The position numbers and the translations under genes are program-made. 64,000 nt of DNA from Thermoanaerobaculia bacterium (lineage in GTDB: Bacteria; Acidobacteriota; Thermoanaerobaculia; Multivoradales; J023): assembly GCA_030431255.1 (NCBI GenBank), contig JAUIJL010000008.1, forward strand, positions 248,001 to 312,000, in the 5' to 3' direction. Shown piece by piece: positions 1 to 8,764 of this stretch. Below the pieces are notes generated by a model. It was not told the origin of the DNA. It made no database searches and worked only from the letters and a program-made list of their open reading frames with translations. How positions within the stretch are numbered: position 1 is the first letter of the stretch; each line of letters opens with the position of its first letter.

Positions 1-667
1 GCAGGGCGATCAAAAACAGCACATGGTCGATGCCGATCCAAATGTGAAGAACCCCCTGCCAAATGAAGTCGCGGACTCTCAGCAGGCTTTCAATGCGGGT
101 GAAATCGAGGGTTTGCTCGGCGGTCTGCGGAGCGAAGACCAAGGCGGTAAATTCCTCGCCGTATTCCTTGCCCGTGCGTCGATCGTATTCGATGCACAAC
201 AGATTTCGGTGGAATCGGTCGGTCTCGAAAAGCACCGTGTTTCGGATGTCCACCTGATCCGGAATCTCGGAGTCTTCGGTGCGGAAATGGTATTTGGCGA
301 AGGTCCCGAGCCCTTCCACTTCCGCCACCTCGGTAGTGCCGAAGGCATAGGGAAGGATCTCTCCCGCCACCCGGATCTCGAAGCTCTGGCGCAGGTATTC
401 CTGAATTTTCGGCGCCGTGGCCAACACGGTTTCCTGCCGGGCATCTTCGGCCTCGGGCAGATCCAGGCCCAAGGGACCGTCGAGATCGTCGAGCCGGATT
501 TCGAATCGACCCTCCAGGTGGGTGGTCTCCACATTGAGCCAAACATAGCTCTCACCGGTCGCGTGGGCATGGGACGGGGTAACGTTCACACCCAAGCCGG
601 CGATCAAGACGGCGAATATCCAACTGCATAGGTGCAGACGGCTTCGGAGCCGGTGATGTCGGCCCAT
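1..667 (-). CDS. HupE/UreJ-type membrane protein (partial, C-terminus beyond window)
   Basis: Minus-strand frame starting at ATG 667 and still open at base 1, so only about 222 N-terminal residues are present. I see a basic start, a hydrophobic signal segment (about residues 14-30) ending near SHAHA, then about 165 residues of likely extracytoplasmic domain. The first membrane segment reads GVLHIWIGIDHVLFLIAL. The HIxxGxDHxLFL signature is typical of the HupE/UreJ group, proposed metal permeases linked to nickel/cobalt uptake. The long extracytoplasmic N-terminus fits the HupE/UreJ_2 variant. Metal specificity cannot be read from this fragment. The gene is divergent from the acyl-CoA dehydrogenase. 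The plus-strand frame opposite it is a shadow: it has none of these motifs. Confidence 0.75.
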   Translation of the reverse strand, partial: MGRHHRLRSRLHLCSWIFAVLIAGLGVNVTPSHAHATGESYVWLNVETTHLEGRFEIRLDDLDGPLGLDLPEAEDARQETVLATAPKIQEYLRQSFEIRVAGEILPYAFGTTEVAEVEGLGTFAKYHFRTEDSEIPDQVDIRNTVLFETDRFHRNLLCIEYDRRTGKEYGEEFTALVFAPQTAEQTLDFTRIESLLRVRDFIWQGVLHIWIGIDHVLFLIAL

Positions 668-892
668 GGCGATCGATGTGGCGGGGTGGGATGCGCGGGC
701 TCTGTGGCGGGCGATCAGCAACACAAACGAGATCCTCCGTCCGAAAGACGACGATGAAAGGCCCCTGGTCGGCGCGTGCTCGCGTCGACTCAGGCCCGGT
801 GGCGTGGCTCACATGTCTTCGTGTGGCGCCATCATATAGATGAGGTCGGCGTTTGGGAACGTGAGGCGAGATCGTCTTCGCCTTCGGCCGTG

Positions 893-919
893 GGGCGATC
901 CTTGTGATCGCCCTTTTTT
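893..919 (+). terminator. Intrinsic terminator in the leader of the acyl-CoA dehydrogenase gene
   Basis: Perfect 8-bp stem (GGGCGATC, loop CTTGT, GATCGCCC) followed at once by six T. It points rightwards but no plus-strand gene lies upstream; it is 138 bp before the start codon at 1057. It either ends a short transcript antisense to the hupE-like promoter or acts as an attenuator. The rest of the 668-1056 gap shows no coding sequence. Confidence 0.7.
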
Positions 920-947
920 GATCCCTCTGCAACGTCCGTCGTATGCT
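918..947 (+). promoter_or_regulatory. Possible sigma70-type promoter for the acyl-CoA dehydrogenase gene
   Basis: TTGATC (918-923), 18-bp spacer, TATGCT (942-947). It sits just after the terminator and about 110 bp before the start codon, so it would bypass the terminator. This is a pattern match only; GC-rich genomes give many of these. Confidence 0.3.
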
Positions 948-1056
948 GGACCGAATCTTGGGGCATCCGAAGCCCTTCTCAAAGAGCCGGCAGGCCGTCG
1001 GCCGGCCCACCGCGGGACCCGAACGTCCCGGCGAGCTACCCACGGAGACCGAAAGC

Positions 1057-2202
1057 ATGGATTTCAGCTGGACCGAGGAACAGGAGCGTCTCTATGGGGA
1101 AGCGGTCGATTTTGCCCGCCGGGAGCTCAACCACGAGTTGCCCCGTCGAGATGCCGAGGGTGAGCTGAACCTGGAGGGTTGGCGGAAGGCGGCGGATTAC
1201 GGGGTGCTCGGATGGTGCATGCCGGAGGCCTACGGTGGGGGCGGGCTCGACGTGGTGACGGCGATCCGCCTGCTCGAAGGCATCGGTTACGGCTGTAAGG
1301 ACAACGCCTTGACTCTAGGCCTGAACGGTCAGATCTGGAGCGTCCAGGCTCCTCTGCTGCATTTCGGCTCCGAGGCGCAGAAGAAGAAATACCTGCCTCG
1401 ACTGTGCTCGGGGGAGCTGATGGCCGCCCACGGCATGACCGAGCCGGAATCCGGCTCAGACGCTTTTTCTTTGCGCACCACCGCGGAGAAAGTGGACGGG
1501 GGATACCGGCTGAACGGCCACAAAACCTATGTCGGCCTGGCACCGGTGGCCGGCTTGAGCCTGGTCTTCGCCAACACCCGTCCGGAGGTGGGGCAGTGGG
1601 GCATTTCCGCCTTCCTGGTGGAGAAAGCATTCGACGGCTACGAGGCTCCGCCGCCGCGGCCGAAAATGGGTCTTCGCACCAACCCCCTGGGCGATATCGT
1701 CTTGAAAGATTGCTTTGTGCCCGAGGAAAATCGCCTCGGCCCCGAGGGCATCGGGGTGAGCATCTTCAACTACTCCATGGATTGGGAACGGGGCTTCATC
1801 TTTGCGAGCCACGTGGGCTCCATGGCCCGTCAGCTGGACGAATGCGTGGAATTCTCCCGTCGACGCAAGCAATTCGGCCAATCCATCGGCGAGTTCCAAA
1901 GCGTTTCCAATCGCATCGCCGACATGCGCCTGCGCCTCGAAACCTCCCGTCTGCTGCTCTACAAGCTGGCCTGGATGAAAGAAAACGACCAGCCCGCCAT
2001 GCTCGAAGCCGCCATGACCAAGCTGCACGTGGGCGAGGCCTTCGCCCAAAACAGCCTCGACGCCATGCGCATCCACGGCGCCAAGGGCTATTTGGCGGAA
2101 TTCGAGGTCGAGCGCGACGTGCGCGACGCCCTCGGCGGGGTGATCTACTCCGGCACCTCGGACATCCAACGCAACATCATCGCCAAGATCACCGGGGGTT
2201 GA
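1057..2202 (+). CDS. Acyl-CoA dehydrogenase family flavoprotein
   Basis: 381 residues, the usual size for FAD-dependent acyl-CoA dehydrogenases, which form an alpha,beta double bond in an acyl thioester. The start is the ATG at 1057 (MDFSWTEEQ), 9 nt after GGAG; the frame is open further upstream but without a site. Visible: the flavin/substrate motif MTEPESGSD (about 127-135) and the C-terminal YSGTSDIQRNIIAKI. The Glu found in medium-chain enzymes (YEGT) is Ser here. A Glu in MDWERGFIFA (about residue 244) instead matches the base position of isovaleryl- and long-chain enzymes and of prolyl-carrier-protein dehydrogenases. The RRKQFGQSIGEFQ and RLETSRLLLYKLAW segments also fit that branch. 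Substrate unknown; no beta-oxidation or NRPS genes are adjacent. The stop is 6 bp from that of the convergent neighbour. Confidence 0.9.
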   Translation: MDFSWTEEQERLYGEAVDFARRELNHELPRRDAEGELNLEGWRKAADYGVLGWCMPEAYGGGGLDVVTAIRLLEGIGYGCKDNALTLGLNGQIWSVQAPLLHFGSEAQKKKYLPRLCSGELMAAHGMTEPESGSDAFSLRTTAEKVDGGYRLNGHKTYVGLAPVAGLSLVFANTRPEVGQWGISAFLVEKAFDGYEAPPPRPKMGLRTNPLGDIVLKDCFVPEENRLGPEGIGVSIFNYSMDWERGFIFASHVGSMARQLDECVEFSRRRKQFGQSIGEFQSVSNRIADMRLRLETSRLLLYKLAWMKENDQPAMLEAAMTKLHVGEAFAQNSLDAMRIHGAKGYLAEFEVERDVRDALGGVIYSGTSDIQRNIIAKITGG

Positions 2203-2208
2203 TCCGGG

Positions 2209-3300
2209 TTACGGAGGCAGCACGCCGCGGAAGACCGTGTCCCGCAGATCGATGCTCCAGATCTCCCGCCCCTTGGTGAGATCCACGGCCACGAGCCTGA
2301 GGCCGTGGGTTTCGAATTCACCGGACGCTGAGCGCCGATGGAAGGGTGAGGACTCGTGGACGAGGGTCTCGCCGTCGACGAAAAACCGCGCGGTGGAGAC
2401 GGGGCGGTCGACTCGGCCTATTACCTTGCCCTCACCGCGGTGGAGCACGGTCCAGCGATAGACGTTCCACGGGTCGTTGTCGGTCTTTTCGCTCGCCAGC
2501 ACGTGCTGATCGTTGCCGGAGCGGAATTGACGACCTTCGACGCCGACTAGGCGCTCCTCGCTGCTGAGGTCGAATCGTCGGCTCTCGCTTCGGGGGGCTG
2601 CGGCGGCGTCGACCGGCTGGGCGGTGCGGGCCGCGGGGTCGAGGCGGAAGGCGCCTTCGAGCCGCTTCAGCGCTTGGCTCTCCTCGCCCGAAGCCACGGG
2701 CATGCCCCGCAGGGGTCGGCTGAAGAAGCTCCAGGTCAAAAACAGCTCACCGCCGACCCCTGTGGTGACCACGGTGGTGTCGGCTTGGAAGCTTTGGTGG
2801 GGACGATCCACCACCCAGCCTCCGGTGCCTTCGGGCAGGGCCGCGCTGATTTGGGACACCACGTCGCCGGTATGGATGTCGAGCATCACGATCTCCGCCG
2901 TGCCGAAGCCGTTCGGCTCGGCGAGGGCGACGAGGTACGGGCCGAAGAGACCGAGGGGACGGTCCGCCCCTTCGCTCTGCCAGATGGCTTTGCCGGCGGC
3001 CTCGGAGCCGGTGTCGTAGGCGGCGACGCCGTCCTTGACCATGGCGTACAGCCGGCCTCGCGCGGGATCGACCACCACGCCGGGTCGCATGACGAAGCTC
3101 TGGGACGAGAGATCGAGGGCTTCCGCCGTCGGCGGCTGGTAGGCGAAACCCGGCGCGGCGGTGGAGCCGAATGCGGCTAGACCGAAGCAAAGGATGGAGC
3201 CGAGAGATCGGCGGAGAGTGGGTGCCATGGAGGTGAAGCTTCCTTTTCTAAAATAAACCTTTGTTCTCGAAACCTTGGATTGGATTTTGCGATGAATCAT
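2209..3300 (-). CDS. Secreted beta-propeller-like protein of unknown function
   Basis: 363 residues from ATG 3300, which follows a strong AAGGAGG site; an internal ATG at 3228 has a poorer site. The N-terminus is a long basic stretch, then a hydrophobic signal segment (SLGSILCFGLAAFG) ending near GFAYQ. The remainder alternates short beta-strand-like units (GRLYAMVKDGVAAYD, GLRLVAVDLTKGREIWSIDL), as in YVTN/PQQ-type propellers that trace a value and a unit. No catalytic motif is visible. It starts 11 bp after the stop of the BNR-repeat gene, so the two probably form one transcript. It may bind a ligand or partner in the periplasm; that is inference. Confidence 0.7.
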   Translation of the reverse strand: MIHRKIQSKVSRTKVYFRKGSFTSMAPTLRRSLGSILCFGLAAFGSTAAPGFAYQPPTAEALDLSSQSFVMRPGVVVDPARGRLYAMVKDGVAAYDTGSEAAGKAIWQSEGADRPLGLFGPYLVALAEPNGFGTAEIVMLDIHTGDVVSQISAALPEGTGGWVVDRPHQSFQADTTVVTTGVGGELFLTWSFFSRPLRGMPVASGEESQALKRLEGAFRLDPAARTAQPVDAAAAPRSESRRFDLSSEERLVGVEGRQFRSGNDQHVLASEKTDNDPWNVYRWTVLHRGEGKVIGRVDRPVSTARFFVDGETLVHESSPFHRRSASGEFETHGLRLVAVDLTKGREIWSIDLRDTVFRGVLPP

Positions 3301-3311
3301 GGTGTCCTCCT

Positions 3312-5801
3312 TCACGGTACCGAGCTCGCCCAAGCCGAATCGTCACCGGACTCGAAGCCGTCGGTGAAGATATCGGCGCCCGGGGCGAGGGCTGGTTGTA
3401 GCTTGAAGGCACCTCGACCGAGCAAGCCCGCGATCAAGGCGTCGTCCGCGGCGTCGTAGTCGAGCTCCATGACGATGGCGTTGGGCAGGTCGGTGCCGAG
3501 GGCGTCCCAATCGGTGAAACCGGTGCTCTCGAAGGCCACATAGGCCCCGCGATTCGCGCCGACCACCAGGGCGTTGTCATCGCCGGGGATGAACACCATG
3601 GTGCGGAAGGTCCCCGGATCAAAGGACGACAGCAGATCGCCTGTGACGTCGCCCCAGGTCGAGCCTGCGTTGGTGGAGAAGAAGACCTGGTTCGAATCGA
3701 GGGCGAAGAGCCGGCTCGGGGCGTCCGGGTCGATGGCCAAGTCGTGGACCGTGCCCCCCGGCGGGGTGACCGCCACCAGCGGTGCCGGTGGTGCCGTGGT
3801 CCGACCGAAGATATCGCTGTTGTCGGCCACGTAGAGCAAGTCGGCATTGCCCGGCACGCCGTAGACGATGGGATCGCCTTGGGAGCTGTTGACCCGGATG
3901 CCGTCACCGATCGCCGACACGGTGGAGCCGTGGTCCGTGGATTCGTAAGTCCCGTTGCTCGCACCGATGATCAGGCGATTGCCGTCGAGCTCGTTGACCG
4001 CGATCGGGGTGTAGAACTGCGCCGTCAGCGGATCTCCACCACCGACCAGGGTGAGGCTGGGAAACGATTGGACCTGAAGCTCATTGGCGCTGTTATAGGT
4101 GCGTTTTCTGAAGCCGCTGAGGAATTGAAAGCTGGTGAACCGGGCCGAGGTGCCGGGTGTGGAATGGTCGTCCACCGCGGTATCGCCGCCGTCGGCGGTG
4201 GAGGTGCTGAAAAATTCGGGCATATCCGGCACCAATTGCTCGGTGGAGCCGGTGTCTTGTGCACCTCCGAAGACCACATTGGCGTTGGAGTCGTAGGCCA
4301 CCCCGTGGTATTCGGTGGTTTGTAGATCGCCGATCAACGAGAACCAATCCCCGGCGGCCGAGCCCGGTGAGGTGCGTTTGTAGATGCCGCCATCGTCGGT
4401 TTCGATCAAATTGCCGGCGGCGTCGAAGGTCATTTCTCGGGAATCGGCGTGGGGTGACGACGAGCTCGCCGTGCCCGAGTGGGTGATGGGCGTCCACTGG
4501 CTACCTGCCGCGGCCGAAGCGTCTCCGCGGAAAATCCGACCCGAGTAGTCCCTGGCGCCGATGGAGTTCGGGAAGAAAACGGGCGCGCCCGAGCCCTCGC
4601 CGGAGTAGGGCTGTCGATCTCCGGCCAGGTAGACGATGTTGACGTCGGAAGGATCGGCGACCACGGAAAGGTGGGTCCCGCCTTGGCCACCCGGATGGAT
4701 GCCGAGAGCGAAACCGCCGTTCTCGATGGTTTCGGGAATATCCATCTCCGTCCAAGTGCTGCCACCGTTGCCGGAGCGGAAGAAACCGGCGAGCCGGCCG
4801 AAGGTCACGATGGCGGCATAGACGTTGGTGCCCGAGGGCCCGACGGCGAATTCCACATTGTTCACGCTGCCGCTGAGCAGGGTCTCCATGGCGGCGCTCG
4901 ACACCTTGGTCCAAGTGGCGCCGGTGTCGGTGCTTTTGTAAACGCCGTTGACACCGCCGAAATCGTCGGCGTCGACCATGCTGGTGTAGAGGATGGTGTT
5001 GTCGCTGGGGTCGCCGACCAAGTCGTGGGATCTGCCCCCGGGTAGGCCGGTGGTGGAGCCGTCACCGTTGGAAATCGGGGTGAAGCTCGCGCCGGTATCC
5101 GTCGATCGGTAAATGCCGCGGTCACCGCTGCCGGTATTCACCGACACCACCAGGGTGGCGCCGCGCGGGGCGACTCCGGAGATATTCTTGCCCGCCAACG
5201 TGCCGCCTCCGTCGATGGAGGACCAGGAAGCACCTCCGTCGGTGGATCGCAGCAGGCCGATGCGGTCGCCGTTGCGGCCGTAGCTCGAATAGCTGCCGAT
5301 GCCCGCCAACAGGGTTTGATGGGTGCCGTCGGTGGGATCGAGGGCGAGAGCGCCGATCGACAGCGAGTCTTGGTCGTCGCTGAGGTGGGTCCAATTCGGG
5401 CTCGCCGCGGTGGCGTTGGTGGTCTTCCACAAACCGCCGTTGGTGGCGCCGATCCAGAGGGTGTCCGCGTCGCTGGGGTGGGCGACGACCACGTGCACCG
5501 CACCCACGATCTGATCGTCTTCGCCCACGTTCTCTACCTGGCCGTTGCTGGCCGGGCCGGGGCCTTGGTCCTGCCAAGCTCCGCCGAAAGCTCTTTGCGT
5601 TGAGGTCGGCGCAGGCGCGGCGGCAGGCGCGGCCGGCCCAGGCGCGGCCGGCCCAGGCGCGGCCGCGGACAAAGGTACGACGATCAAGAGACTGAGCACC
5701 GATCCGACAGCGGCCCGAGAGACTGAGCTTTGCCGATGCCGGCTCTGCCGATGTCTAGGTGCCATTCCAAGAGTGAATGGGTTTCGGATTCTCCGAGTCA
5801 T
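3312..5801 (-). CDS. Secreted BNR/sortilin-type propeller protein with DGFESG C-terminal tail
   Basis: 829 residues; ATG 5801 follows AAGGAGC. There is a signal segment (VGSVLSLLIVVPLSAAA), then a Pro/Ala linker of repeated PGPAA units encoded by short GC-rich direct repeats. Many Asp-box-like units follow (LLRSTDGGASWSSI, GIYRSTDTGASFTPIS, GVYKSTDTGATWTKV), as in sialidase/Vps10-type propellers. No sialidase active-site arginine set is recognisable, so an enzyme role is not supported. The protein ends in IFTDGFESGDDSAWASSVP, a tail shared with the gene at 18644-21082 and with two pseudogenes near 30 kb. It leads a two-gene unit with the propeller gene downstream. Confidence 0.8.
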   Translation of the reverse strand: MTRRIRNPFTLGMAPRHRQSRHRQSSVSRAAVGSVLSLLIVVPLSAAAPGPAAPGPAAPAAAPAPTSTQRAFGGAWQDQGPGPASNGQVENVGEDDQIVGAVHVVVAHPSDADTLWIGATNGGLWKTTNATAASPNWTHLSDDQDSLSIGALALDPTDGTHQTLLAGIGSYSSYGRNGDRIGLLRSTDGGASWSSIDGGGTLAGKNISGVAPRGATLVVSVNTGSGDRGIYRSTDTGASFTPISNGDGSTTGLPGGRSHDLVGDPSDNTILYTSMVDADDFGGVNGVYKSTDTGATWTKVSSAAMETLLSGSVNNVEFAVGPSGTNVYAAIVTFGRLAGFFRSGNGGSTWTEMDIPETIENGGFALGIHPGGQGGTHLSVVADPSDVNIVYLAGDRQPYSGEGSGAPVFFPNSIGARDYSGRIFRGDASAAAGSQWTPITHSGTASSSSPHADSREMTFDAAGNLIETDDGGIYKRTSPGSAAGDWFSLIGDLQTTEYHGVAYDSNANVVFGGAQDTGSTEQLVPDMPEFFSTSTADGGDTAVDDHSTPGTSARFTSFQFLSGFRKRTYNSANELQVQSFPSLTLVGGGDPLTAQFYTPIAVNELDGNRLIIGASNGTYESTDHGSTVSAIGDGIRVNSSQGDPIVYGVPGNADLLYVADNSDIFGRTTAPPAPLVAVTPPGGTVHDLAIDPDAPSRLFALDSNQVFFSTNAGSTWGDVTGDLLSSFDPGTFRTMVFIPGDDNALVVGANRGAYVAFESTGFTDWDALGTDLPNAIVMELDYDAADDALIAGLLGRGAFKLQPALAPGADIFTDGFESGDDSAWASSVP

Positions 5802-6118
5802 TTGGGCTCCTTCGTGGTTCGAGGTCGACGACGATCGGCCGAGGCCGAGGAGGGCGACGATCCATGCATCCGATAGAGGCTTTTTATACGAAGTCTATAG
5901 GGAAGTCAGTCGATGTGGGCTGGGTCGCAGGGAAGGCTATCCAGCCGGAGCTTCGGGTAGATCGAGCGAAAGGCGGGCAACATAGATCGCGAGATCGACC
6001 GGCGAAAACCGCATCGGGCGGACAGGCCAAGCAGAATAAAAATCTCTTGGGAGAAGTTGGGATAAGATGAAGGCACAGCCCCCCGATTGACGGCTCTGAG
6101 AGCCCTAGAGGACGTTTG
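5802..6118. other. Divergent intergenic region (317 bp), no gene seen
   Basis: It separates the BNR-protein gene (leftward) from the histidine kinase (rightward). It holds an AT-rich patch around 5880-5900 (TTTTTATACGAAG), read leftwards as GTATAAAAAG, which could be a -10 region for the BNR gene. I found no convincing palindrome or sigma54 site. Confidence 0.4.
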
Positions 6119-8335
6119 GTGGAATCGGATAGCGATTGGATCAAGGTGCGTGATGCGACGGGTGAGATCCTTCACCGGGTTCCCATCATCGTGTTGGTCG
6201 CCAACGCCGAAGCGTCGATCATCTACGCCAACCATGCTGTAGAGTCGGTGTTGGGCTATCGCCCGGACGAGGTGATGGGCGAAGGTTGGTGGGTCCTGAC
6301 CCGACCGAGCGCCGAAGACCGCGAGCGCGCCCGCAGCTTCATCAAGAAGAGCGTGCTCAGCGGCGAGCTGCCCAGCACCGACCCCTACGAAGAAAAAATT
6401 CTCACCCGTTTCGGTGAAACCCGCTATCTCCTCTGGCGAGACGTGCTGGGTCCCCACGGAACCCTGATCGGTGTCGGCGAAGACGTCACCGAGCGTCGAA
6501 AAGTCGATCGGGAGCTTCGCCGGGCCAAACGACAGGCCGAAAAAGCGGCGGTCCGGCAGGCGGATTTCTTGGCCAATATGAGCCATGAGATCCGCACACC
6601 CATGAACGCGGTGACCGGGGCGTCGAGCCTGCTGCTCGACACCTCCCTCGACCCGAAACAAAAAGAATTGGTGGAAGTGATCCGCTCGAGCGGTTTGAAC
6701 CTGCTCGGCTTGGTCAACGACATCCTGGATTTCTCTCGCATTCAATCCGGTGCGCTGAGCCTGGAACGGCGCGCTTTCCAGATGGAGGATTGCGTCGAGG
6801 AGGCGATCAGCTCCGTGGCCTACCAAGCGGCCAGCAAAGGAGTGGATCTCGGTTTCGAGATCGACCGGAGCCTGCCGGAGGAGTTGGTGGGGGACGACAC
6901 CCGGATTCGTCAGGTGATGGTGAATCTGCTGGCGAACGCGGTGAAGTTCACCCGCTCGGGTTGGGTCTTCATGGAGGTCAAGAAGGGAGCTGAGCTCGCC
7001 GGCGAGCGCACGGAAGTCCTGGTGACCGTCGAAGATACCGGCATCGGTATCGCTCCGGAGCAAGCGGAGCACCTCTTTGATCCATTCGCCCAGGCGGAAG
7101 CGTCCACCAGTCGACGATACGGAGGAACCGGCCTCGGCCTGACCATCAGCCGACGGTTGTGCGAGCTCATGGGCGGCACCATCGGCTTCGACTCAGAGAA
7201 GGGCAAAGGGTCCACCTTCCGTTTTTCCTTCATCTGCAACGCGCCCTTGCCCTCTGAAGACAACGGGCTTCAAATGTCGTCGGGCATCTTCGTGACCGCC
7301 GTCTTTGAACGCCGGGTCCTGGTGCATGGACTGCCCGAGGCCAGCCGCCGGGTGTTGATGAGCTGGCTCGAGCGCTGGCGGGTCAAGGTGGTGGAGTCGG
7401 CACCGGCGGACGAGATCGCTGATCTGAATCTCGATCTGGCGGTCGTGCGCATCAGCCGCGCCAATCGGCGCGGAGTCGCCCTTTTCCGGGCTTTGGAATC
7501 GGCCGGAGTTCCGATCCTGGGGGTGATGGGTTTGACGGAGGAGCTGGCTGCTCGCCGATCCAAGCGCCTCTCGGGTCAGCTGATCGTGCCGCTCCGCTCC
7601 GCCGAGATGGAACGGGCCGTGCGTGGGGCATTGGGATTGCCTTTGATCGAGACCAAGGTGGAAGAAGAGCCGTCGGAGCTGCCGGAGCTGGCGGATTTGA
7701 GGATTCTGCTGGGCGAAGACAACCCGGTGAATCAGATGATCGCCCTGATGATGTTGGAGAGCCTAGGGCTCCAAGCGGAAGTGGCGGGCAACGGCTTCGA
7801 GGTGCTCAAGGCCCTGCAAAGGGAACCCTTCGACGTCATTTTGATGGATGTTGAGATGCCTGAGCTCGATGGTCTGGAAACCACCCGTCGGATCCGCAAC
7901 CAGCTGCGCAGCCGGGTTCAAATCATCGCCGTGACCGCCAACGCCATGCAAGGAGACCGGCAGCGATGTCTCGAAGCCGGCATGGACGACTACATCTCCA
8001 AGCCGTTTCAAGTGGATGTCCTGCATCGGGTGCTCGGGGAGTGCCGCCGACTGTCGGACCTCAGTCCCGCGCGATCCGCCAAAACCCACAGCGAGGCTCC
8101 CGATTCCGGGGAGCTGTGTCCCTTCATCACCCGCTGCCCCATGTTTCCCCTCTTCGAGAACGAGCCCATCCGGCGGGTGTATCAGCTGACCTATTGCAAA
8201 GGGGACTACCTCGAATGCCACCGCTACAACTTGGCCAGCAACGGCACCATGCCCGACCCTCGCCTGCTGCCGGATGGTGGCATGTTGCCCTCCGCCCCTA
8301 CGGTCGGTAAGGAATCGGGGTCAAAACCCGAGTAG
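6119..8335 (+). CDS. Hybrid sensor histidine kinase (PAS-HisKA-HATPase-pseudoREC-REC) with Cys-rich tail
   Basis: About 738 residues. GTG at 6119 lies 6 nt after GAGGA and is preferred to the TTG at 6116. Order: PAS domain (20-125), HisKA with phospho-acceptor His in FLANMSHEIRTPMN (about 156), HATPase with NLLANAVKFT, DTGIGIAPE and GGTGLGLTI. A degenerate receiver-like segment (about 395-500) follows, lacking the acidic pocket. A full receiver comes next, with the acceptor Asp in VILMDVEMPELDG and the conserved Lys in DDYISKPF. It ends in a 4-Cys region (CPFITRC ... YCKGDYLEC ... LLPDGG). No transmembrane segment, so it is a cytoplasmic sensor. No separate output regulator lies beside it. 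Its stop is 8 bp from a convergent stop. Confidence 0.93.
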   Translation: MESDSDWIKVRDATGEILHRVPIIVLVANAEASIIYANHAVESVLGYRPDEVMGEGWWVLTRPSAEDRERARSFIKKSVLSGELPSTDPYEEKILTRFGETRYLLWRDVLGPHGTLIGVGEDVTERRKVDRELRRAKRQAEKAAVRQADFLANMSHEIRTPMNAVTGASSLLLDTSLDPKQKELVEVIRSSGLNLLGLVNDILDFSRIQSGALSLERRAFQMEDCVEEAISSVAYQAASKGVDLGFEIDRSLPEELVGDDTRIRQVMVNLLANAVKFTRSGWVFMEVKKGAELAGERTEVLVTVEDTGIGIAPEQAEHLFDPFAQAEASTSRRYGGTGLGLTISRRLCELMGGTIGFDSEKGKGSTFRFSFICNAPLPSEDNGLQMSSGIFVTAVFERRVLVHGLPEASRRVLMSWLERWRVKVVESAPADEIADLNLDLAVVRISRANRRGVALFRALESAGVPILGVMGLTEELAARRSKRLSGQLIVPLRSAEMERAVRGALGLPLIETKVEEEPSELPELADLRILLGEDNPVNQMIALMMLESLGLQAEVAGNGFEVLKALQREPFDVILMDVEMPELDGLETTRRIRNQLRSRVQIIAVTANAMQGDRQRCLEAGMDDYISKPFQVDVLHRVLGECRRLSDLSPARSAKTHSEAPDSGELCPFITRCPMFPLFENEPIRRVYQLTYCKGDYLECHRYNLASNGTMPDPRLLPDGGMLPSAPTVGKESGSKPE

Positions 8336-8343
8336 CCGGATAT

Positions 8344-8685
8344 CTAATCTGAAGACGTCGGTGCTCCACCGGGCTTAGCCCTTTCCCGGAAGGCCTGGGA
8401 GGCCACTCCCGGAGCATCCTCTCGGCCCGGATTGAGCTGCGAGCCGGGCCGCTTCCAGAATCCCTCCGGAGATTGACCGGAAACACCCCGACGAAAACGA
8501 GAGCGGTTGACCCGAAGCCGGAAGCCCACGTTGCGGCCTTCAAAGTCTTCCTCGCCGAACCAGGAACGACGCCATCGCTTTCGTGCCCCGCGAACCAAAT
8601 CGTCGATCAGGTCACCGAGCACGAAATACACGGCAACAAAAAGGATCAGGCCCCTGAGCAGGTCGTAGCTGTCGAAATGCGGCAC
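8344..8685 (-). CDS. Small membrane-anchored protein, unknown function
   Basis: 113 residues. The GTG start at 8685 is preceded by a near-perfect AAAGGAGG, 6 nt away, which supports it being real. One N-terminal membrane segment (LLRGLILFVAVYFVLGDLI, about residues 9-27) is followed by a very basic, Arg-rich cytoplasmic tail. No recognisable domain. Convergent with the histidine kinase (8-bp gap) and downstream of another small membrane protein on the same strand. Confidence 0.65.
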   Translation of the reverse strand: MPHFDSYDLLRGLILFVAVYFVLGDLIDDLVRGARKRWRRSWFGEEDFEGRNVGFRLRVNRSRFRRGVSGQSPEGFWKRPGSQLNPGREDAPGVASQAFRERAKPGGAPTSSD

Positions 8686-8764
8686 GGTCAGCCTCCTTTC
8701 CGTCTCGTGTGGATTTTAGCGCACGCCGCTATGAAGAGTTGTGGATCACGTGCAAGGGGTGGGC

